A DNA stretch of 64,000 nucleotides from Myxococcus xanthus (GTDB lineage: Bacteria; Myxococcota; Myxococcia; Myxococcales; Myxococcaceae), in NCBI RefSeq assembly GCF_900106535.1, contig NZ_FNOH01000005.1, positions 434,001 to 498,000 on the forward strand. The letters are read 5' to 3'. The first letter of the stretch is position 1; each line of letters opens with the position of its first letter. The notes under the pieces were generated by a model. That model was not told the DNA's origin. It did not search any database and worked only from the letters and a program-made list of their open reading frames with translations. Both the position numbers and the translations under genes were made by a program. Shown here in pieces: positions 17,930-27,134 of the stretch.

Positions 17930-20900
17930 ATGATGCGGGGGCCGGAGGCGGGACGTGCGGGCGAGGCGGCGGAGCCCGGAGACGGGGGCTCGCAGGCGCC
18001 TGCGTCCACGCGTGAGCTGCATGTCGAATACGACGATGCGCCGCCGCCCGAAGCCGCTCCGCCCCAGCGGGTGGGGGCAGTGCCGCGCTGGCGCAACACG
18101 TTCCAGGCACCCGAGCCTCCACGTGAGGAGGACGTGGCGCTGCGGCGCACCGAGAACGCGGTGCGTGTGGAGCCGCCCCACGCCCCCGAGCCCACCGACG
18201 CGAAGGCGGACGTGGCCCGGGCGCCGAATCCGTTGCTGCTCGTCTCGCGGATGGCGCGAGGACGGGAAGGCGGAGAGGACGTTCCGTCGCGCGATGTCTC
18301 CGCGCCAGAGGACGTCAGCCCCGCGGAGCGCGAGGCGATGCGCGCCGCGGTGGCCACCGGGAAGCGCCGTGAGCTCTGGGCTCCGCCCGCGTATCTGCCC
18401 GAGGACCTGCGGGAGGCGCTCCTGTCCGAGCGCAGCCAGTACCGCGCGCAGTTGCTACAGGACGTGCGCGAGGTCAGCCTCCAGGGGCCAGGGGTGCTGT
18501 CGCTCATCCCGCGTCCGGCGGCGGACCCGGACTGGTCGGGAGGTTCGGTGCTCGGCTTCCTGGGGGAGGAGTGCGTCTTCGGCGGAGACGTCGTCCACCT
18601 GGACTTCGAATCGGGGCGTGTGTTCGCCGCGCCCAGCCACGGGGATGACGTGGACCGCCGCGCGCTGTCCGCGGACCGCTGGTGCTACCGGCCCTATGAC
18701 TTCGCCGAGGCCCTGTGCGCGGCGGCCTCTGCTTACGAAGAGCGGCAGGATGCCCTCTCCGAGTCCCTGCGCCGCGCCTGTGGGGAGGCGCCTGCCGTCA
18801 CGCTGACACCTCAGGATGAGGCCCTGATTCCGGCCGATAGGCTGTGGCGCCAGCCCTGGGGCTGCATCTGGGGACCTCCCGGTACGGGCAAGACGACGGC
18901 CGTGGCGGACCTCATCGCGCGGGCGCTGCGAGCCTTCCCGGGGGAGCGCATCCTCGCGGTGGCGCCCACCAACCGCGCCGCGGACGAACTGGTCCTCCGC
19001 GTCAGCGCGCTGCTGGAGCGCGAGCCCATTCCGCTGCGGCCCCTGGCGCGCAGCATCTTCCGTGGCGGCACCGGCGCGAGCGAGGCGTTGGTGAAGCTGC
19101 CCACCGTCATGCTGGAGGACACCAAGGGCGGCAAGCTGCGCGCCAGCATCGAGGAGCGGGAGCGGGAGCTCATCCTCCAGCGGGTGCGAGGCGGCCCCGC
19201 CCATGAGCTGGCCAAGCTCCAGGCGGAGCTGCGCGGATTGCGCGGCAAGGTGAAGGACCCCACGCTCAAGGAAGTGGAGAAGGGGGACTGCCCGCTGGTG
19301 GTGGTCACCGTGCACCGCGCGTTGCGGCTGGTGTCGGAGCTGGAGGGAAAGCGGCACTTCGCGCGGCTGGTGGTGGACGAGGCCGGCATGGTGACCCGCG
19401 CGGCCACCGCGTTGATGGGGCCGCTGGCGGAGCGGGTGACGCTGGCCGGTGACCCGAAGCAGATTGGCCCGGTGAGCCGCGCCGCGGAGGGCGCGGGCAA
19501 GGGCACGCAGAAGTGGCTTCGCGGCAGCGGGCTGTCGCACCTGGAAGACGCGGTGAAGGACGCGGCGCGCGCGGATGTGTTGTTGCTGCGCACCCAGCAC
19601 CGCATGCACCCGGACATCGCGAAGGTGGTGAGCCACTTCTGCTACGGCGGCGCGCTGGAGGACGGCGACGTCGTCAAGCAGCGCGCGGAGCGGCCCGCTC
19701 CGGTGGCCGCGTTCCCTTCGGTGCGCGCGGGCTGGGTGGTGCTGGACGGCCTCACGCGAGATTCAAAGCGCCTCACGCACGGCCGCGGGGAGACGGGCTC
19801 CGGCTACCAGCGCGAGCTGTCCGCCAACCTCGCCGTGTCCCTGGCGCGCGAGGCGGTGCGCTCTGGCCTCAGCGTCTTGTGTGTCACGCCCTACCGCGCG
19901 CAGGCCGCGCTGCTTCGCCGGCTGGGCAATGCCGCGGGCCTGCGCGGGGACGTCTTCAGCGCGTCCACCATCCATCGCCAGCAGGGCACCCAGTACGACG
20001 TGGTGCTGGTGGACACCGTCGCTGGAGGCAGGCCCTTTCCGCCTCACACGCTGGTGCCCATGCTCAACGTGGCCGCCAGCCGCGCGAAGGACTACCTGCT
20101 GGTGCTGGCCTCCCGCGACGAGGCGCGCGCCGCCACCATTCCCCAGCGCTTCTTGTCGCTGCTGCCGCGCCTTCGCGTGCACCCCGGTGAGCCGTTGCGC
20201 CTGGAGCCATTGCCCATGCCGCAGCGCGCGCCGCCGCCGCCACCCCCGCCGGTGCCGGTGGACCTGGGCGCGGAAATCTCGGGCGCGCGGCCCGGCAAGC
20301 CCCTCTTCACACACGAGCAGGTGTCCCTCTTCGAGCGCCGCTTCGACGACGGGCACCACCTGGTGCGCGGCGTGGCGGGCAGCGGCAAGACGTACGTGTT
20401 GGCGCACTGGGTGGCGCGCTACCTGCTGGAGCACTCCGAGGCGCAGGTGCTGGTGTCCTTCTTCAACCGGGCGCTGGCCCCGCTGGTGGACAAGTTGTTG
20501 GTGGAGGCGTTGGCCCAGCGCGCGGGCCGCCTGCGAGTGCGTGAGCTGCGCGCACGGGTGACGGTGCGGCACGTGGGGGCGCTGCGCCGCCATGCCCCCG
20601 AATCGTTCGACGGCGTCTTCGTGGACGAGGCCCAGGACATGGACGCCAAGGCGCTGGCCATGCTCCATGCGCTGGTGCGTCCGGACACGTTGCCGGACGG
20701 ACGAGAGGTGCGCTGCTTCCAGCTCTTCATGGACGACTCGCAGAACGTCTACGGCCAGGTGCCCATCGACGCGCTCAAGGAGCAGCTGCCCGAGGGGCTG
20801 TCGTTCCGCGGCCGCACCCGCGTCCTCAAGGAGACGTTCCGCGCCACCCGGGACATCCTCGACGTCGCCTTCAACGTGGTGCTGGACCCGATGCGCCAGC

Positions 20901-21574
20901 ACGCCGCGGCCGAGCCCGGCATGCGCGAATACATGAAGGTGGGCGAGCTGGCGCGCGAGGGGCTCGTCTGGCTTCCGGAGGAGACGCTGGAGGGCCTCTT
21001 CCGCGTGCAGTCCACCGAGCGCGGCGGCGTGCTGCCCCAGGTGCGCGGCTTCGCATCCAGCGCCAGTGAGGCGCGGCAGGTGGCTCGCGAGGTGGCCCGC
21101 CTCATCCGCGAGGAGGGCGTCCACCCCAGTGACATCCTCGTGGTGGCCCCCGTCATGCCCTCCCAGTACACGGAGGCGCTCCAGCGCGCGGGCGTGCCCG
21201 CGGAGGCCTACGGAGGCAAGGGTGGGCGCAACGTGACGGACTTCCGCGTCAGCGGCGTGGACCACGTGCGCGCCACCACGGTGTTCTCCTGCAAGGGGCA
21301 CGAATGCCCCATCGTCTTCTTCGCGGGCCTGGATGCGCTGGACACCGCGGAGCAGTGGATGGCCGGTGCCCGCGAGCGCTCGACCCGGGAGAACGAGCGC
21401 ATCCGCCGCGCCATGTTCTATGTGGGCGCGACGCGCGCGATGAAGCGGCAGTACCTCACCGGTGTGAAGGGCGCGCGCTTCCTCCGCGTGGCCGCCACCT
21501 ACGTGGAGACGCTGAGCGGGCTCGTGCCGGCGGCTCCATCCCCCGAGGGAGCCTCGGGGGCGGACGCGCGGTAG
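17930..21574 (+). CDS. Tandem SF1 double-helicase: DNA2/NAM7-like plus UvrD-like modules
   Basis: One 1,214-residue chain carries two complete-looking superfamily 1 helicases. Module 1 has a disordered leader, a beta-barrel-like region (about 170-260), Walker A GPPGTGKTT (315-323), Walker B VVDEAG (483-486 for DEAG) and later ALMGPLAERVTLAGDPKQIG, LRTQHRMHP and VNVAASRAK-type SF1B motifs. A Pro-rich linker (APPPPPPPVPVD, about 765-780) leads to module 2, with GVAGSGKT (814-821), FVDEAQD (DEAQD 899-903), a CKGHECPIVFF block and VGATRA (1165-1170). Both catalytic sites look intact. ATP-driven unwinding or translocation on nucleic acid is expected. The ATG at 17930 has GGAGG 11 nt upstream; a GTG at 17912 is an alternative. 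Confidence 0.9.
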   Translation: MMRGPEAGRAGEAAEPGDGGSQAPASTRELHVEYDDAPPPEAAPPQRVGAVPRWRNTFQAPEPPREEDVALRRTENAVRVEPPHAPEPTDAKADVARAPNPLLLVSRMARGREGGEDVPSRDVSAPEDVSPAEREAMRAAVATGKRRELWAPPAYLPEDLREALLSERSQYRAQLLQDVREVSLQGPGVLSLIPRPAADPDWSGGSVLGFLGEECVFGGDVVHLDFESGRVFAAPSHGDDVDRRALSADRWCYRPYDFAEALCAAASAYEERQDALSESLRRACGEAPAVTLTPQDEALIPADRLWRQPWGCIWGPPGTGKTTAVADLIARALRAFPGERILAVAPTNRAADELVLRVSALLEREPIPLRPLARSIFRGGTGASEALVKLPTVMLEDTKGGKLRASIEERERELILQRVRGGPAHELAKLQAELRGLRGKVKDPTLKEVEKGDCPLVVVTVHRALRLVSELEGKRHFARLVVDEAGMVTRAATALMGPLAERVTLAGDPKQIGPVSRAAEGAGKGTQKWLRGSGLSHLEDAVKDAARADVLLLRTQHRMHPDIAKVVSHFCYGGALEDGDVVKQRAERPAPVAAFPSVRAGWVVLDGLTRDSKRLTHGRGETGSGYQRELSANLAVSLAREAVRSGLSVLCVTPYRAQAALLRRLGNAAGLRGDVFSASTIHRQQGTQYDVVLVDTVAGGRPFPPHTLVPMLNVAASRAKDYLLVLASRDEARAATIPQRFLSLLPRLRVHPGEPLRLEPLPMPQRAPPPPPPPVPVDLGAEISGARPGKPLFTHEQVSLFERRFDDGHHLVRGVAGSGKTYVLAHWVARYLLEHSEAQVLVSFFNRALAPLVDKLLVEALAQRAGRLRVRELRARVTVRHVGALRRHAPESFDGVFVDEAQDMDAKALAMLHALVRPDTLPDGREVRCFQLFMDDSQNVYGQVPIDALKEQLPEGLSFRGRTRVLKETFRATRDILDVAFNVVLDPMRQHAAAEPGMREYMKVGELAREGLVWLPEETLEGLFRVQSTERGGVLPQVRGFASSASEARQVAREVARLIREEGVHPSDILVVAPVMPSQYTEALQRAGVPAEAYGGKGGRNVTDFRVSGVDHVRATTVFSCKGHECPIVFFAGLDALDTAEQWMAGARERSTRENERIRRAMFYVGATRAMKRQYLTGVKGARFLRVAATYVETLSGLVPAAPSPEGASGADAR

Positions 21575-21587
21575 GCCCACGCGGGCC
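21540..21587. terminator. Two hairpins at the convergent helicase/lipoprotein gene ends
   Basis: CCCCCGAGG-GAG-CCTCGGGGG (21540-21560) is a perfect 9-bp stem inside the last codons of the helicase gene. A second stem, GGCCC-ACGC-GGGCC (21574-21587), lies between the two stops. Together they probably end transcription from both sides. Confidence 0.55.
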
Positions 21588-21588
21588 G

Positions 21589-22125
21589 TTACTTCGCCGG
21601 GCGCTTGAGCGCGGGCACATGCACCTGGACACCAGTGCGGCGCGCCGTCTGCAGGACGTTCACGGCCAGTTGCTTCACGTAGCGCTCCGTGATGGCGATG
21701 CGCTGCTTCTCATCCTTGATGGGGTTCGGGTCCCCGGACGTCTCATGCTTGGGGTCGATGGCCAGGTCCACGCAGCCATCCGGCAACGTCAGGGTGTCAC
21801 GGCAATTGACGGACATGGCGACGGTGACGCGGCTGGTGGGCGCGAGGGCGGCCTGCGCGGCCTCGCCCGTGGACTCGGTGTCGAGCGACTGGGGGTCCGC
21901 GACCGCGTATGCACGCTTGCCATCCCGTCGCTCCACCACGGTGCCCGTGCGCGGGTCCACCACGTAGGTGGAACGCCGTTGGGGACTGTGGGCGTCTTGC
22001 AGGGTGATGAGGACATAGGTGCCCGGGGGAATGTCCTCCGAGGGGGGCCAGTCCGGCGTGTTGCCCAAGTGCCGGCAGGCCGAGGCCAGGAACAGACACG
22101 CGAGGGGGAGGAGGTACTTCTTCAT
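21589..22125 (-). CDS. Hypothetical lipoprotein, third gene of the sigma/CHAT operon
   Basis: The 178-residue protein begins with a lipoprotein signal (LFLASAC, Cys17). The mature part has two short beta-rich blocks (PPGTYVLITLQDAHSPQRRS, TYVVDPRTGTVVERRDGKRA) and a C-terminal helix (QLAVNVLQTARRTGVQV). Two further Cys (NCRDTLTLPDGC) could form a disulfide. I do not recognise the family. It starts 33 bp after the CHAT gene on the same strand and is likely co-transcribed with it, so it may be the envelope partner of that membrane protein. Confidence 0.8.
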   Translation of the reverse strand: MKKYLLPLACLFLASACRHLGNTPDWPPSEDIPPGTYVLITLQDAHSPQRRSTYVVDPRTGTVVERRDGKRAYAVADPQSLDTESTGEAAQAALAPTSRVTVAMSVNCRDTLTLPDGCVDLAIDPKHETSGDPNPIKDEKQRIAITERYVKQLAVNVLQTARRTGVQVHVPALKRPAK

Positions 22126-22158
22126 GGGGATGAACTCACTCGATGGAAGGGGAGGGGA

Positions 22159-25086
22159 TTACTCGAAGAGGAGTACCTGCTGGACCCAGGCGCTGGCGTT
22201 GCGTCGCAACCATGCCTGACGTTCGTCACGCAGGGCCACGGCCGCGGGGACGCCATCGCGAATCCGGGCGAGGACGGGCTCGAAGAAGGCGTGCGCTTCG
22301 TCGTCGGGAATCTCCTGCGTGGCGGCGAGGACGGCCCGCGCTCCGGATTCGATGAAGGCCAGCGGCAGTCCGAAGTTCTCATGCAGGTACGCGCTGGTAT
22401 GGCCCGCGTAGCAGGCCGCGAGCAGCACCACCGGCCGGCCTCGCAGCCGCTGTCCCTTCAGGTCGCCCGTGGTGAGCGCGAAGCGGCCACCCGTGGCCTC
22501 CGGTGAAAGCACGAGGACGGAGGCATCCGCCACGGACGGGTCGATGATGCCGTGCGCGTGGACCTGCACCTCGGTGGCATCCCGCATGGCGGCGAGGACG
22601 CGCGGCGGCGTGGCCTCGGCGCCGCGGAGCAGGGTGAGTCCTTCGCCCGCGTCGCTGGCCGGGTTCCACGCGCGCAGCGTGGGCAGGTGCAGCGACGCGG
22701 GCGCCAGCACGTCTGTCACGATGAGCCGCTGGGCCTTCGCTTGGGACGGCGGCGTATCGGGCAGGCCGCCCACCCGGTAGGACCAGGCGATGTCGGACGG
22801 CAGCAGCCCCGCGCGCCCCTGCACTGGCGGCCGCGCGAGGATGTCCACGCTGGGGCAGGCGCGAAGGGCCTTCATCACCGCGCCGGGCACCAGGCCTTCG
22901 ACGCCCTCCAACGGCGCCGTCCTTCCCGTGTCGTGGTGGCCCAGGAGGCGTCCCTCCGCGTCCCGGGCCACGACGAAGGTCCGCTCGTCGTCCACCGTGA
23001 CGCCCAGCACGCAGCGCTCCGGCGCGGGCATGGCGTGCTCCTCGGCGAAGAGGGCCAGCCCCTGCGCCAGCTCGCCCGTTCGGCCCGCGTCGAGGATGAG
23101 TGACGTGTAGCTGTAGACGCGGGCCTTGCGCGCGCTCACGTTCGCCGCTGGCAACCTGGAGGCGTCGGCCAGCGCCTGCCGCAACAGCGCCTGCCCCTTG
23201 TGCGCGTCCTGCTCCAGGTAGAAGCGGCCCTCGATGTGGCGCAGCAGCGCGAGGTCCCCCGCGTCCTGCGCGCCCGAATCGCGCAGCGCCCCCAGGCCCT
23301 GCTCCAGCAACCGCGCGTCCTCCGGCTTGCGGAAGGGCGTGCGGGCCAGGTCGGCCAGCAGGGCCAGCCGCGCCATGGAGGGCTTCTGACTGCACTGGAT
23401 GGCCCGGTCGAGCAGCTCCCGGGCGCCCGCGACATCCAGCGCGCGGTGGTGCGCGAGCGCCAGGCTGGTGAGCGCCACCTCGGAGTCCGCGCAGCCCTCG
23501 GGCGTCTGGAGCAGCAGCTCCTCCACATAGGCCCGGGCCAGCACCAGGTCTCCCTGCGTCCGGGCCACCTGTCCCAGGTCCTGGAGCAGGTTCCGCTGAG
23601 AACCCCACTCCCGGCTGTCGCGCGCGGCGCGCAGTGCGCCCACGAAGCGGGCGCGTGCATCGACGGGGCGATGCAGCCGCGCCATCACCAGTCCCAGCTC
23701 CCGCTGCATCAACATGCACCGGTACAGTTGCTTCCCGGAGGCCGTGCACGTCTTCACCGCGGCCTGGAGCCGCTCCCGCGCGCGCTGCGGGGCATCCGCC
23801 AGTGCGTCCGCCCGGGCCTGCCGCTCCTCGGCCAGCAGCGCGAACCACGGGTCCTTCGTCTCCAACGCGAGCGCCCGGTACTCGTCTGGGAACTGGCGCG
23901 GGTCCGCATAGGCGAGCGCGCCCAGCAGCAGGTCCTCCTGCCGGGCCTCGCGCAGCCGCGACAGGAAGGACTCCAGCGCGGGGCCCTTCAGCTCGCCCCG
24001 GGTGAGGCGCGCGTACTCACTGGCCAGGGGCACGCGCGCGGAGAAATCCCGCCGCGCGGTGCGGCGCAGGGCATCTTCCAGGTGCGTGCCGTCCTCCTTG
24101 CGGTCCAGCACCACCGCCAGGGGATGCAGGGACTCCACGCGCTCGGGCGAGGCCGCCGCACGCAGGGCGTTGTAGAGGCACACGCGCGCCATGCCCGGCA
24201 GGGCCTCCGCCTGCGCGGTGGAGAGCGGCGCCCCCCCGTCCACCATGCGTTGGCAGTCCTGACGCATGCCCTTCCAGTCCTGCCGCTCCTGCTCCGCCGC
24301 GTTTCGCAGCGCCTGGGCGCGCTGGGCGGCTTCGTCGCTCCAACCGCGCTCTCCGAGCCGCGCCACCTGTTCGAAGGACTCCGCGGCGCGCAGTGACAGG
24401 CCGAGCCGCTGGAGCGCCAGCGCCTGGTTCCAGAGCGCCTGGGCATGGCGAGGCTTCCGCTTCAGCGCGCGCTCCAGCAGGACGAGCGCCTTCTCCGGTT
24501 CATCCTGTTGGAGCGCCAGGGCCGCGCGGTCCGTGTCCAGGTCGGCGGAGGCGGGCAGCTTGTCGAGGAACGCGGAGGCCTGGGCCATGTCACCGCGCAG
24601 CAGGAAGGCCGAGGCGATGCCCCGGTGGTCCGCCGCTTCCTCCAGCCGGGCCAGCTCGCGCAGCGCCAGTGCCTGGGGCCGGGCGCCCGCGCCGCTGCGC
24701 ATCACCTGGTAGGGCCGGTGTCCGTCCGCGCCGGGATGGGTGAGGCGGACTTCCAGGGGCCGGGTGGCCGCTTCCGCCAGCCAGAGCTCGGGGGCGGAGT
24801 CGGTGGGCTGCGTCCGGGGGACCAGCACGAGCGCGGCCAGGCCCGCGGCGAGCGCGAGCGGCACCACCATGAGCCAGGACTTGTTCCGCCAGGGCGAAGT
24901 CGCGCCGAGGCGCTCCGTCCCCGGGCTGTTCAGCGCGTCGTCCGCGAGCAGCTCCAGGGCGACCAGCTCCTTCATCCGCGACTCGCACGCCGCGCAGCGG
25001 GCCAGGTGGTGGCGGAAGTTCTCCGCGTCCGCGGGGAGCATCTCCCCGTCGACGAAACGTTCCAGGTTGTCGCAGACGCTGCTCAT
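22159..25086 (-). CDS. Membrane protein: anti-sigma-type zinc finger, TPR-like repeats and CHAT protease domain
   Basis: The 975-residue protein starts with an anti-sigma-type zinc finger (zf-HC2): Cys5, then His27, Cys31 and Cys34 in HLARCAAC. One membrane segment follows (71-90), then several hundred residues of TPR-like helical repeats (for example ALVLLERALKRKPRHAQALW). The C-terminus is a CHAT caspase-like peptidase with the His of VHAHGIID (His843/His845) and Cys892 in LLAACYAGHTS. The zinc finger would bind the sigma factor in the cytoplasm and the rest would lie across the membrane. The ATG overlaps the stop of the sigma gene (ATGA), so the two are translationally coupled. Confidence 0.92.
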   Translation of the reverse strand: MSSVCDNLERFVDGEMLPADAENFRHHLARCAACESRMKELVALELLADDALNSPGTERLGATSPWRNKSWLMVVPLALAAGLAALVLVPRTQPTDSAPELWLAEAATRPLEVRLTHPGADGHRPYQVMRSGAGARPQALALRELARLEEAADHRGIASAFLLRGDMAQASAFLDKLPASADLDTDRAALALQQDEPEKALVLLERALKRKPRHAQALWNQALALQRLGLSLRAAESFEQVARLGERGWSDEAAQRAQALRNAAEQERQDWKGMRQDCQRMVDGGAPLSTAQAEALPGMARVCLYNALRAAASPERVESLHPLAVVLDRKEDGTHLEDALRRTARRDFSARVPLASEYARLTRGELKGPALESFLSRLREARQEDLLLGALAYADPRQFPDEYRALALETKDPWFALLAEERQARADALADAPQRARERLQAAVKTCTASGKQLYRCMLMQRELGLVMARLHRPVDARARFVGALRAARDSREWGSQRNLLQDLGQVARTQGDLVLARAYVEELLLQTPEGCADSEVALTSLALAHHRALDVAGARELLDRAIQCSQKPSMARLALLADLARTPFRKPEDARLLEQGLGALRDSGAQDAGDLALLRHIEGRFYLEQDAHKGQALLRQALADASRLPAANVSARKARVYSYTSLILDAGRTGELAQGLALFAEEHAMPAPERCVLGVTVDDERTFVVARDAEGRLLGHHDTGRTAPLEGVEGLVPGAVMKALRACPSVDILARPPVQGRAGLLPSDIAWSYRVGGLPDTPPSQAKAQRLIVTDVLAPASLHLPTLRAWNPASDAGEGLTLLRGAEATPPRVLAAMRDATEVQVHAHGIIDPSVADASVLVLSPEATGGRFALTTGDLKGQRLRGRPVVLLAACYAGHTSAYLHENFGLPLAFIESGARAVLAATQEIPDDEAHAFFEPVLARIRDGVPAAVALRDERQAWLRRNASAWVQQVLLFE

Positions 25087-25676
25087 GATTCAGCCATGCC
25101 TTCGTGCGAGGCGTCCTTGCCGCCCAGCAGCTCGCGCAGCGCCTGCCGCGCTTCCGTGAGCCACCGGCCCACCGTCCCTTCCGTCGAGCGGAGTTGCTGG
25201 GCAATGGCCCGATACCGCAACCCCGCGACGTGCAGCCGGTAGGCGTCCCGCAGGTGCGGCGGGCGCAACTGGTCGATGGCCCGCTGGAACTCGTCGCGAG
25301 ACACGCGCTCCCACCGCTCCTGGGGCGCCGCTTCGCCTTCGGCGTCCAGGTCCTGCACCAGGCGCAGCATGGGCGCACCCATGACCTCGGTGCGCCGCCG
25401 CCGGCAGTGGTCCAGGAAGCGGTTGCTCATCGTGGTGCTCAACCAGACGCTCACCGCCCCCGCGTTCTCCGCCATCAGCTTGTCGAAGTGGCGGTAGGCG
25501 CGCTCCAGCGTCTCCTGCACCAGGTCCTCCGGGTCGATGGCTCCACCCGAGCACAATCGCCGGGCGATTCGAACCAACGCCGGACGCCGTGCTCGCGCGA
25601 ACGCGTCGAATTGACGGCGGTACCCATCGCCCGGCGCGGCGGGGCTCTCAGTTGTCCTGCTCTCGTGTCGTTCCAC
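25083..25676 (-). CDS. ECF-type RNA polymerase sigma factor
   Basis: The 197-residue protein has sigma region 2 (DPEDLVQETLERAYRHFDKL, then VWLSTTMSNRFLDHCRRRRT) and region 4 (IDQLRPPHLRDAYRLHVAGL, then YRAIAQQLRSTEGTVGRWLT). This gives an extracytoplasmic-function sigma factor without regions 1 and 3. The GTG start at 25676 has GGGAG upstream. Its stop overlaps the start of the zinc-finger/CHAT gene, the standard arrangement of an ECF sigma with its membrane-bound inhibitor. I could not find a convincing autoregulatory promoter in the 121 bp upstream. Confidence 0.93.
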   Translation of the reverse strand: MERHESRTTESPAAPGDGYRRQFDAFARARRPALVRIARRLCSGGAIDPEDLVQETLERAYRHFDKLMAENAGAVSVWLSTTMSNRFLDHCRRRRTEVMGAPMLRLVQDLDAEGEAAPQERWERVSRDEFQRAIDQLRPPHLRDAYRLHVAGLRYRAIAQQLRSTEGTVGRWLTEARQALRELLGGKDASHEGMAES

Positions 25677-25797
25677 CGGTGGGCTGCTCCCTGCGCACGG
25701 TGAGAACGGGCCGGGGAAATTCCCTTCGGTGAAATCGGACGGCGCAGTGCGTTATCGGCCGAGGGTGTGCCTGGGTGTGGGGTGGAGTGTGTTTCCG

Positions 25798-26493
25798 TCA
25801 GGCGTCGCTCGCGCCAGGGCGGAGGGCGTTGACGGTTTCCAGGGTGGGCATCGGCACCTCCAGCCGGAGCCGCTGGGGGCCACCGACGTCCGCCATGAAG
25901 GACAGGCGCCCGCCGTAGCGCTCGAGCAATCCGCCCACCACCTTGAGGCGGTCGTCGGCCAGCAGGCCCGCGAAGCGCTCGATGAGCGCAACGGCCTGGT
26001 CCGCCGGGAAGGACGGGTCAGCCACCTGGACCTTGAGCACCATGGACGCGGCCGACATGCCCACCTCCGCGTTCACGCCGTCCGGCGCTTGCCGGAAGGG
26101 GGCGTAGAGGCACGCCATCGTCTCGCGGTGCCGCAGCAGGCCCTTGAGGTACGTCACCAGCTCCGCGTCGTCCCAGGGCTTGCTGATGAACCGGCAGATT
26201 TCGCCCTCGTTCACGGATGCCACCACGGACTTGAAGTCCGCATAGCCGGAAATGATGAGGCGCAGGGCCAGCGGATGGCTGCGTTTGAGGCGCTGGAGCA
26301 GCTCGCTGCCCGTCATTCCTGGCATCCGGAAATCCGTCAGGACGATGTCCGGGCTGAACCCTTCCAGCCGCTCCAGCGCCTCGTTGCCATTGAAGGCAAT
26401 CTGGACCTCGAATCCCTCTCGCTTCAACAGACGCTGCAGCGCGCGTGCGATGGGCTGCTCATCGTCGACCACCAGAACCTTGAACGCATCCAT
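25798..26493 (-). CDS. Response regulator with uncharacterised C-terminal domain
   Basis: The 231-residue protein starts with a receiver domain: acidic pair Asp10/Asp11, phospho-acceptor Asp54 (LTDFRMPGM), Ser82 (ISGYAD) and Lys105 (ISKPWDD). The SGYAD/KPWDD wording is typical of receivers that sit with HD-GYP or histidine-kinase partners. The C-terminal 100 residues (DPSFPADQAVALIERFAGLL, GGLLERYGGRLSFMADVGG) match no output domain I know. No kinase is adjacent. It lies 121 bp upstream of the sigma gene on the same strand. Confidence 0.88.
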   Translation of the reverse strand: MDAFKVLVVDDEQPIARALQRLLKREGFEVQIAFNGNEALERLEGFSPDIVLTDFRMPGMTGSELLQRLKRSHPLALRLIISGYADFKSVVASVNEGEICRFISKPWDDAELVTYLKGLLRHRETMACLYAPFRQAPDGVNAEVGMSAASMVLKVQVADPSFPADQAVALIERFAGLLADDRLKVVGGLLERYGGRLSFMADVGGPQRLRLEVPMPTLETVNALRPGASDA

Positions 26494-26629
26494 GACAACG
26501 TCGCTCCTCGGGCGCGCACTCTAGACCGGGCACCTACGGAAAATCCCAGAGTCTGGAAAATGAATGCCGGGTCATGCTCGCACCTGCGACAGGGTGGGTG
26601 GGATTGCTTCATCCCATTGCGCCCGGGGT

Positions 26630-27046
26630 TCATTTCAACGTCAGCAATGCACCCACGGCCATGAGCGTCACGCCCACACCCATCCGCCAGGTGAGGGGTT
26701 CGTGGAGGATGAGGAACGCCAGCAGGAGGGTGAGCGGCAGGCTGAGCTTGTCCAGGGGCGCCACGCGGGAGGCGGGCCCGAGCTGGAGCGCGCGGAAGTA
26801 GGCCAGCCACGAAAGGCCCGTCGCCACGCCGGAGAGCACCAGGAAGAGGAGCGTCTTGCGGCTGATGGCAGGCAGGGCGTGATGCTCCCCGCGCGCCAGG
26901 GAGATGCTCCAGGCGAACACCAGAATCACGACAGTGCGGATGGCGGTGGCGAGCGTGGAAGGAATGCCTTCCACGCCCATCTTCGCCAGCACCGCCGTCA
27001 GCGCCGCGAAGCCCGCGGAGAGCAGTGCATAGACCCACCACGGCAT
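26630..27046 (-). CDS. EamA/DMT-family half-size transporter
   Basis: The 138-residue integral membrane protein has about five hydrophobic segments and the EamA pattern: WVYALLSAGFAALTAVLAK at the start, GVATGLSWLAYFRALQLGPA in the middle and HEPLTWRMGVGVTLMAVGAL at the end. It is a single EamA repeat, half the size of the usual ten-segment transporter, so it probably acts as a dimer. The substrate is unknown; DMT members export amino acids, sugars or metabolites. Confidence 0.9.
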   Translation of the reverse strand: MPWWVYALLSAGFAALTAVLAKMGVEGIPSTLATAIRTVVILVFAWSISLARGEHHALPAISRKTLLFLVLSGVATGLSWLAYFRALQLGPASRVAPLDKLSLPLTLLLAFLILHEPLTWRMGVGVTLMAVGALLTLK

Positions 27047-27134
27047 CGAAATCTCCAGGTCCTGGAGCCGGCGGAATGCCGCTCAGGGTCACCGGCCTAC
27101 CAGTGTGGGGCGGCGCTGTCAGGAGCGACTGGCG

